This document shows, piece by piece, positions 57,011 through 64,000 of a DNA stretch of 64,000 bases. Below the pieces are notes generated by a model. The model was not told where the DNA came from, ran no database searches, and saw only the letters and a list, made by a program, of their open reading frames with translations. Source of the DNA: Apricaphanius iberus (Eukaryota > Chordata > Actinopteri > Cyprinodontiformes > Aphaniidae); assembly GCA_028564705.1 (NCBI GenBank), contig JAPXFQ010001355.1, forward strand, positions 682,001 to 746,000. Reading direction: 5' to 3'. The position numbers and the translations under genes are program-made. Numbering within the stretch: position 1 is the first letter of the stretch; each line of letters begins with the position of its first letter.

Positions 57011-57877
57011 ACCAGCTAAAAATGTAATCTCAACTTGCACAAATATTGCAGATAAAAAACAAGTATTTTTTTGACCTCTTTGTTTAATAAAGCTACAATA
57101 CAAAGTATTTGGGGGAAAAAATCAACAATATAAACTGAAAAACTAAACACATAATACCTTGACACGATTAGCAATTTTAGCTTTTTCTTAAGGACTATAT
57201 TTTAGTGTTAGATTGTTCTAACACCACTGGCTTTAAAATATATTTCAAGCTATGTAATAAAGTTCGGGCACCATTTTAATTCAGTTTTCACAGATTCCTA
57301 ATCAAACTTTCGGTTGTAGTTTTGTGTTTTTTAGTTGGACTATTAGGAAATCTCATGTTTAATGCAGTGTATTCCTGAGTTGTTATTTTTTTTCTCCCAT
57401 TTCATTATGTCACAACCAGAAACCTAAGTAATGTATTGGGATATTAATTATTTGACATGCTAACCCAAGATATGCATCTGAAGTGAAAGGTAAATTATAT
57501 ATTTCATTTTAAAATCTAAATAGTGTGGTGTGCATTTTTATTCAACCCCCCTTAGATAATTTATATAGAACCGTGTTTTGCCAAAGTTGTAGCTACAAGT
57601 CTTTTAGGTTACCTACCAGCTGTCTACACAGAGATTTTTATTCCCATTTAACTTTTGCTAAATGGGACGATACAATATATTGTGATACTATGAGTAAGAC
57701 TAAATACTGTGATTTTTCCAACTAAACTTAACTATAGAAAAACAGTGACAGCATTCTAAACACTCATAACACATCCAGTTTTTTACTAGATCTAGTTGAC
57801 CCACTAGAACAAATTTGGTGAAAACTGCCACCAGCTATCAGTCATACTTTTAATTCTACTACGAAAATGACTATCAT
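57011..57877. other. No feature recognised
   Basis: AT-rich upstream sequence. The frame at 57,525-57,725 has no domain. Confidence 0.4.
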
Positions 57878-58313
57878 CAAGGCCGGATTATCCAATGGGC
57901 ATTATGGGCACAGGCCCAGGGGCTGACACCTACTGGGGGCCCACGATTACTGTGGCCCCATTTGAGCAATTTAAGGAAGAGAAAAAAGTTTCTTAAAATT
58001 TATAATATGGCAGCGATTGTTGATAGCGGAGATAACCAATGAGATCCACACTATTTTTATTTTAAGTTAATCTGGTGCGTTATGCAGCATTGTTGGGGAC
58101 AGCTAATGAAAATACTTACACTGTTCTGATTGATGGTGGTAGTGGTGCTGCTGCTTGTCATCATCAGGCAACCAGACATCCAGCTTCATCCGGTTGAGAA
58201 CTGTAGTAAGATTGTGGTTTAAAAAATTAAAAAATCAGGTTTACATTCTTCACATTTTTTTTGGTGATGGGAGAAGGGCACCCAGGGGCCCCTGCTATCA
58301 TAATCCAGCCATG
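57878..58313. mobile_element. hAT MITE with perfect target duplication
   Basis: The left end caaggccggattatcc and the right end ataatccagccatg are inverted copies, flanked by actatcat at 57,870-57,877 and 58,314-58,321. Both ends carry 'aggggc' runs. 436 bp, non-coding. Confidence 0.88.
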
Positions 58314-58439
58314 ACTATCATCATTAATGGTTCCATTCAAATTCTAACAAATAAAAAAAAATCCATACATTGCTTTTGAATATTGATGCAATTTAGTGAC
58401 ATAACATATTGTAATATATTGGCGTATCGATATTTTCTT

Positions 58440-58840
58440 ACATCCCTATCAGTCATATTGTTTGGAGATATTCTTTGAACGATTCTATAAGCTCTGTTAT
58501 GGAATCTGTTGGATTTAGGACTGGACTTTGACTGGGCTTTTCATGAGCGTGCTTTGATCTAAATCCCTCTGTTGTACTTCAGTCTGAATCTTAAGGTTTT
58601 TTTGGGTTTTTTTTTTTTCCCACCATATAACCAGTTTTCTTTTAGCATTTAGCTCCATCAAAAGCTTTCCAGTAGATGCTGAGGTAAAACCTCCACAGCA
58701 TGATGCAGCAATTTTTGGGTTCCAGCATTATGATAGAAGGAGTTGTGCATTGTTGGTTTCTGATGACACAGAGCATTTTGATTTGATTGGTCGATTTAAT
58801 TTTGCTCTTTTTTCATTCTTTAAGAGCTACAAAAACACCT
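58440..58840. mobile_element. DNA-transposon internal fragment
   Basis: 'tctgttggatttaggactgg', 'actttgactgggcttttc' and 'cctccacagcatgatgcagc' belong to the same type of dispersed fish element as 47,200-47,400. Confidence 0.5.
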
Positions 58841-59135
58841 AATTACCCTCCGGGATCAATAAAATATGTTTGAATTTTTTAGAATTCAAATTTGATTTAA
58901 ACAAAAGTTTTTCTGTTTTTTTCTCCATGAAGATAAGATTGGTGAGTCAGCAGATTCCTTTCACCTGAACAGGTTGAACAGATTGTTTTCCTACTTTCAG
59001 ATTTTTATTTTTGAAAGTACTCTTTGTTTAAATGTATTTTTCCTTAAAATTCATTACTATGTGCTTCATTATGTTAACCTCTCATAAAGTCCCTAATAAG
59101 TTACACTTTTTTGGGTTCAAACCATAGACTGCATA

Positions 59136-60372
59136 TCAGAATCAGAATCAGAATAGGTTTTATTGCCATTGTTTGACAACAAGTTCACAAACTAGGAATT
59201 TTTCTCGGTACAATCGTGCAACATAAAACATTTAACATAAATAAATACAAATAAAAAAATTAAAAAAATAAAATAAAAAAAAGAATGAGCTATAAGGCTA
59301 AAGTCTTTATAAATATTATAATATGTATGTATATAAAAAAACTATGAAAAGATAAACATCCCTTTTAACATAAGAACAGCAGCAGGGTTACATTCACAGA
59401 TGTGCAGGTGAATGACAGCAGCAGATCTAAGTGTGATCAGACCACACAGTGCAGTAAAATAAAGTTACGTAGTGCAGATGGTTCTATCCTACATGGGTCT
59501 TTAACTGAACTATCTGGTCTTGTTATTGTTCATGAGTCTGATGGCGGAGGGGAAGAAACTGTTCAGGTGGCGGGAGGTGTGGGTCTGGATGGACCGTAGC
59601 CTCCTGCCTGAGGGGAGGAGGGAGAATAGTCGGTGTCCAGGGCGAGAAGAGTCAGCTTTGATCCGACACACACGCCTCCGGGTCCTGGAGGAGAACAGGT
59701 CGCGGAGGGATGGGAGCCTGCAGCCAATCACCTTCTCAGCAGCACGCACGATGCGCTGCAGTCGGTGTTTGTCCCGGTCTGCGGCGCCGGGGAACCACAC
59801 GGTGATGGAGGAGGTGAGGATGGACTCGATGATGGCCGTGTAGAACTGCACCAGCATCTCGGTCGGCACCTTGAGTTTCCTCAGCTGCCGCAGGAAGTAC
59901 ATCCTCTGCTGGGCCTTCTTGATGAGGGAGCTGATGGTTGGCTCCCACTTGAGGTCCTGGGTGATGGTGGTGCCCAGGAAACGGAAGGAGTCCATGATGG
60001 AGATGGGGGTGGGAGAGTCCATCAGGGTGAGGGGATACGGTGGGGCTGTGACTTTCCTGAAGTCCATGATCATCTCCACTGTCTTCTGGGCGTTCAGCTC
60101 CAGGTTGTTGTGACTGCACCAGGAAGCCAGCCGGTCCACCTCTCTCCTGTAGGCGGACTCATCACCGTCTGAGATAAGTCCGATGAGGGTGGTGTCGTCC
60201 GCAAACTTGATCAGCTTTACGGACTGGTGACTGGAGGTGCAGCAGTTTGTATACAGCGAGAAGAGCCAGGGGGAGAGTACACAGCCCTGAGGAGTCCCAG
60301 TGTTTGTAGTCCGATTGTCCGAGCGATCTTCCCCAACCGCACGTGCTGTCTCCGGTCCGATATGTTTCAAAC
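59136..60372 (-). pseudogene. Non-LTR retrotransposon 3' half (Rex1-like), open reverse-transcriptase frame
   Basis: A 289-codon minus-strand frame (59,510-60,379) has 'TGTPQGCVLSPWLFSLYTN', then 'VKLIKFADDTTLIGLISDGD' with the catalytic FADD near 60,190-60,208. It continues with 'SWCSHNNLELNAQKTVEMIM', 'SFRFLGTTITQDLKWEP', 'KKAQQRMYFLRQLRKLKVPT' and 'HRLNSFFP'-like terminal sequence. It represents RT motifs 4-7, thumb and C-terminus. The 3' UTR ends in a (TGATTC)n tail at about 59,138. The first few residues come from the neighbouring MITE. The N-terminal RT motifs and endonuclease are missing (5' truncation). I favour the Rex1/Babar group but cannot separate it firmly from related clades. 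Confidence 0.8.
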
Positions 60373-60662
60373 TAGGCATGCACCGATACCGATGCTGGTA
60401 TCGGGCCGATACCGTTCTATCGGTATTGATAACCGATACTTAAAATATGGAAACTCTGCAATCATTTCACAGAAAATGCTTATTTTTCTCTTGAAATTTT
60501 TATTGTGTACTCATATTTATTAATATTATTTTTTTTACATCTAACTCACTATCACTTGTTGTAAAAAGCAGATAAGAAAATAAAACCTAACTTCCAATTG
60601 TTTCAAAGTATCTGTATCGTATCAATTTGAAAAAAAAAGGTACATTTTTCATTGCATCCCTA
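60373..60662. mobile_element. hAT-type MITE
   Basis: ctaggcatgcaccgatacc at the left and the inverted attgcatccctag at the right. The interior is AT-rich with 'cggtattgataaccgatac'. It abuts the 5' truncation point of the LINE. No matching 8-bp flanks were found. Confidence 0.65.
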
Positions 60663-61295
60663 GTTGTAATGATGCAAAACATGAATAAAAAAAAGGTTTA
60701 AGGGATGTGTTTAACTTTCCAAGCTACTGTATAGACTAAAATACTTTTGTCACTTTATTACATAATTAGAAAAGGGTTTTACACCAGCACTGATCAATCC
60801 CCATAAGTTCGTCTGTTTAACTTTATGTAGTGCTTTAATGGCACTGTCAACTTTCTGAAAAATAATCCATTCTGTCTAACTTTGACCAATTTTCTCCCGC
60901 TAAAGACAAAGCCAGCTTTCTGATCCGGCGCCATGAAGCGCATTACAGTGTGAGATTTCAAATGACCTCGTGTATACATCATCCTAACATTCATTTGCTA
61001 AATTAATATTACATATTGATTGAGGCTTTTCATATATCACCAGACTGAGCCGAGTCCCAGTGTTCCCTTCAGAGACTCCCGAACAGCCGAGTCATCAAAC
61101 TGTAAGCAGACAATTATCCCACACACGGCAGCTGGAGCCTGTCGCTCATTTGTTCCCGCTTTCTGTCTCTTTTTCCCCCCCGTCAAATTCCGAGTGAAGA
61201 AGCAACCGCCATAAGTTTGGTATTTAACAATACCCGAAAGTCATTTAAAAAATTGACTTCAGCCAGCAAAATTGATTCATTGCATCTGACCGCAC

Positions 61296-61333
<38 letters not shown>

Positions 61334-62200
61334 TTTTTTTATAAGAGCTTGTTGGAAGATGTTACACGAAGCTGCTTCCCATCCCTCCCCTGAATGCACC
61401 GCGCTCTCTGCTCGAGGGCTGATTTACGGCGCCGGGCACCGGCATGCTTGATTGATTCGGCCCAGCCTTTAATGCGGAGAGCCTCATTGACAGCTCCCAT
61501 GAATTTAAGCAAGTGGATTAGCTTCTGAATAGACTCTATTGGCAATCAATGGGATGAAGGTAGAGTCACATGATAGTTATAAACTGGATGTTAAAAGTTC
61601 CCAGTGAGTGATGAGCTCAGAACGTCATTTGGAAGTAGCCTATCGTTCATGCTTTGCATGAGCGGTTCAAACTTTGCTTTTCATATTATAAAGGCCAACA
61701 GATGGCGACAGCACCAAAGAATGCTCTGCTCTGTGCAGCCTGTGGGGTTTTCTCTCTCTATCAAACACATGATGAGCGTTTTATGCATTTTGCTGAGAAG
61801 CCGTTTGTAAAGTTACACATTTAAAATTTCACACCATTAATTTGGGTTAGCTTGTCATAAGAGAAAATAGGAGGTTCATTCTTCAAGTCATAGTTGTATA
61901 ATTGTCAGTTTTAAACTAAAGAGCCAACGAAATGTTTATATTAAATATATTAAATTTGAAAAAATCTGAAGCTAAATATGTTGGGACGAAAATAAATAAG
62001 GATAATGAGGTGACTGTCTGGCCAGCAGGATAAACAGGGGCTACCTTTTTGGTAGTCCACTATTTTCAAGTAAATTTGCATATTAGGTAAATATATTTAT
62101 CTGAAGATTAATGTTTAGTTCCAAACTAAATATTAAGCTAGCCATGATAGGATGCTAGCTAAATATTTAGCTTGCTAACTGAGTGTTAAGATCGAAGTAA
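60663..62200. other. No gene; candidate conserved noncoding block and poly-T
   Basis: A poly-T run interrupted once lies at 61,302-61,340. The segment 61,370-61,560 ('cctttaatgcggagagcctc', 'attgacagctcccatgaatt', 'ggattagcttctgaatagac') is non-repetitive and more complex than its surroundings, so it is a candidate conserved element. No exon is identified. Confidence 0.3.
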
Positions 62201-62204
62201 AAGT

Positions 62205-63135
62205 GTAACTCACCCCAAAACTCACTTTTTTTTTTGCTGATAAACTCTATAAATGAGTGTCTAATAGTGCTGTGTACATTATTTGTGATATTTTAGTACA
62301 TTTTAGTAAAAATATTAATTTTGTACCAAAAACTATTAGTGGAGTGCCCTCTTCTGGTTAAAAATATACACTGCACTTGAATTTGAATCAGGGTTTGCGA
62401 CCAGCTCAGCCTTAGTTTCTGACGTCAGCTTGGATTTCTGACGACACTGTCCTACTGCTGTGGAGTATAAAAGAAGCCCTCGGCCACACTTCCAAAGCGA
62501 GTTGGTAACTCCTTAGTCATCAGCTTGAAACGACATGGCTCAGAGCTGCTCACTTCCTCCACAGATCCTCTCTCCCTTTACTCTCTTCCCTTTGAAGGAG
62601 GTGGGGAGAAATATTCAACCTCATAATTGCCCACCTCTGAGGCAATGGAACTTGCGTCGCTATTGCTTTGCATCTTTCTGGCTGTCTGTGTCTGTGTTCT
62701 GATATTGAAGCTGTAGGCAGTCATTCTATTTCACACCGCAGACCACGTCCAGCCCTCCCACTCTGTGTTCCGTGAGGCAACACCGCTTTTTTAGTCATTT
62801 TTCAAACTGAAAATATGTGCGGATTTTGACTCTAGTAGGGGGTGAGTTAAAAAAACGTCTCAGGGCTGCTCGCCTCGTCCACAGAACATTTCTCCCTTCC
62901 CTTTGGTGGAGGTGATGAAGAGGAATCTTCAACCTCATAGTTGCATCCCTCTGAGGATTGCTCTGCATCTTTCTGGCTGCCAGTGTGTGTGCCGCTGTAA
63001 CCAGCACTGCAGGCAACATGTTAATCACAGTGCAGACCACACCCAGCTGGTGGTCCATCAGGAAACAGTTTGGTGCATTTTTCAAACAGAAAATGTGGGT
63101 GGAGTTAGACTCTGGTAGGGGGTGGGTTATTCTTT
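62205..63135. repeat. Repeat unit with diverged tandem duplication and promoter-like elements
   Basis: 62,537-62,850 and 62,858-63,127 are diverged direct copies. Shared blocks are 'ctcag(a/g)gctgctc', 'tcaacctcata', 'tttgcatctttctggctg'/'ctctgcatctttctggctg' and 'tagggggtg(a/g)gtta'. Before them a consensus CRE tgacgtca (62,420-62,427) precedes a TATA box tataaaag (62,466-62,473). 'aactcaccccaaaac' at the left and 'gggggtgggtta' at the right may be the ends of one mobile element. Confidence 0.55.
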
Positions 63136-64000
63136 ATTGTTTAGTTTGAACAAAATATTTAGCTTGACAGGTTAAGTTGCTAGCTAAATATTTGCTAACT
63201 AAGTATGTTGTTCAAAGTTGAATATTCATTTTATCGACTAAATATTTAGTCGGCACTCTAAATGTTTAGTTTGGAGCAAAAATATTCACTTTGAAACCGT
63301 GGTACTTATAATATATGACTTTGAAAAACAAACTCGCATTTATTTATTTTTTTTTAAAACCACGTGTAGTCACATCTTGTGGTTTGGGGGTGAGAAGCAC
63401 AGTAACAATTTTTTTATTTTTTTTTAATATGGTTGACTATTAGGTTGAGCGATGCTGTGAAGAACTACAAGGTGAAACCAGATTTGCCTGTTTGAGAACG
63501 GCTTACTAAACTTGAGGGACACCTTTATTTCTCTTTAGGTGAAAAAAGATGCTACATTTCCCCCCTGTCCTTTGGCTCTGGACAATGTTATGAGGAATTA
63601 AAGAAATATGTGAAACTGCTCCCTTTTGTAATCATTTTTTTGTTTTTGTTTGTGGGTGTATGTTGAGTGTTGATTCCAAAGAAGACCACAAAAAGTGTTA
63701 ATTATTTGACCTCCCAACCATTCATGGTATTTGCAGATTTTTCTGTGGAACATTACAAAATATTTTTGGTGGAATATTTACCCACTGATTTTTTTCCGTA
63801 ACCAGTTTTCAACAATAAAAAAAACACCTTGGAAAGCTGAAATACATATGTGAAATGCTACTTTAAACACCATTGGCTGGTGTTTTCAAAGCAGCTAATC
63901 TAGGACCCTGATTTATTTCCCTTGGCACTGATTGGTTGTTCCTCACAAGAGTGGATATGGGGAGCCTAAGTCACGCCCTTCTACTTCCAATCCATGGGTC
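63136..64000. other. No gene recognised
   Basis: 'gctagctaaatatttgctaa' at 63,178 repeats the 'gctagctaaatatttagctt' at 62,153 on the far side of the previous repeat. The rest is AT-rich with T-runs and no convincing frame. Confidence 0.4.

Noticed and set aside
59633..60172. 179-codon plus-strand open frame (and the 127-codon minus-strand frame at 59,736-60,119)
   Set aside because: Shadows of the LINE reverse transcriptase in other frames.
62535..62702. ATG with fair context downstream of the TATA box, opening 55 codons
   Set aside because: Short, no domain, and it lies in a duplicated repeat unit whose second copy does not keep the frame.
57000..64000. Search for first coding exons of gfra1, expected divergently upstream of ccdc172
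   Set aside because: No signal peptide exon or cysteine-rich GFR-alpha segment could be found; the gene may start beyond the window.

Overview
The window is almost certainly from a teleost fish nuclear genome. It is AT-rich and CpG-poor. It holds L2/Maui-type and Rex3-type LINEs, Tc1-like, hAT and PIF/Harbinger DNA transposons, a tRNA-derived SINE with a GGAT tail, and one vertebrate protein-coding gene with small, widely spaced exons. Nothing looks prokaryotic or viral, and no CRISPR array or rRNA gene was seen. The species cannot be fixed from the sequence.

The only host gene I can reconstruct is on the minus strand at 38,855-56,862. It has eight coding exons with consistent splice phases and encodes a 258-residue coiled-coil protein that I recognise as CCDC172 (tektin-2-binding protein 1). 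Its introns hold a SINE, a Harbinger element, hAT copies, a Tc1 relic, a minisatellite and a long polypurine tract. I found no exon of a second host gene, including the neighbours expected from mammalian synteny such as gfra1.

Layout. 1-5,400: mostly anonymous sequence with MITEs. 5,440-11,870: a Tc1 relic, a hAT-type MITE, and two minus-strand L2 copies, one split by a Harbinger element. 11,870-13,470: non-repetitive sequence, possibly conserved noncoding. 13,472-18,584: a Tc1-like element opened by two L2 fragments in opposite orientations. 18,585-26,400: a TATA-containing GC-rich stretch, MITEs, a Rex3 3' end and a GAAA microsatellite. 26,415-28,621: a MITE interrupted by a complete but internally deleted hAT element with a perfect 8-bp target duplication. 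29,370-34,750: L2 3' ends, an unusual CpG-containing ATTTCGT array, and a composite duplicated again near 42.5 kb in inverted orientation. 34,750-38,850: no genes seen. 38,855-56,862: ccdc172. 56,863-64,000: a hAT MITE, a truncated LINE with an open 289-codon reverse-transcriptase frame, a further MITE, a candidate conserved noncoding block and a diverged tandem duplication.

The transposon coding remnants are described as relics; none appears intact. I did not find a convincing new multi-gene system. The most unusual unexplained structure is the ATTTCGT/ACGAAAT array at 30,061-30,581. The second is the pair of about 420-bp inverted copies at 31.9 and 42.5 kb, which share a Harbinger insertion junction.
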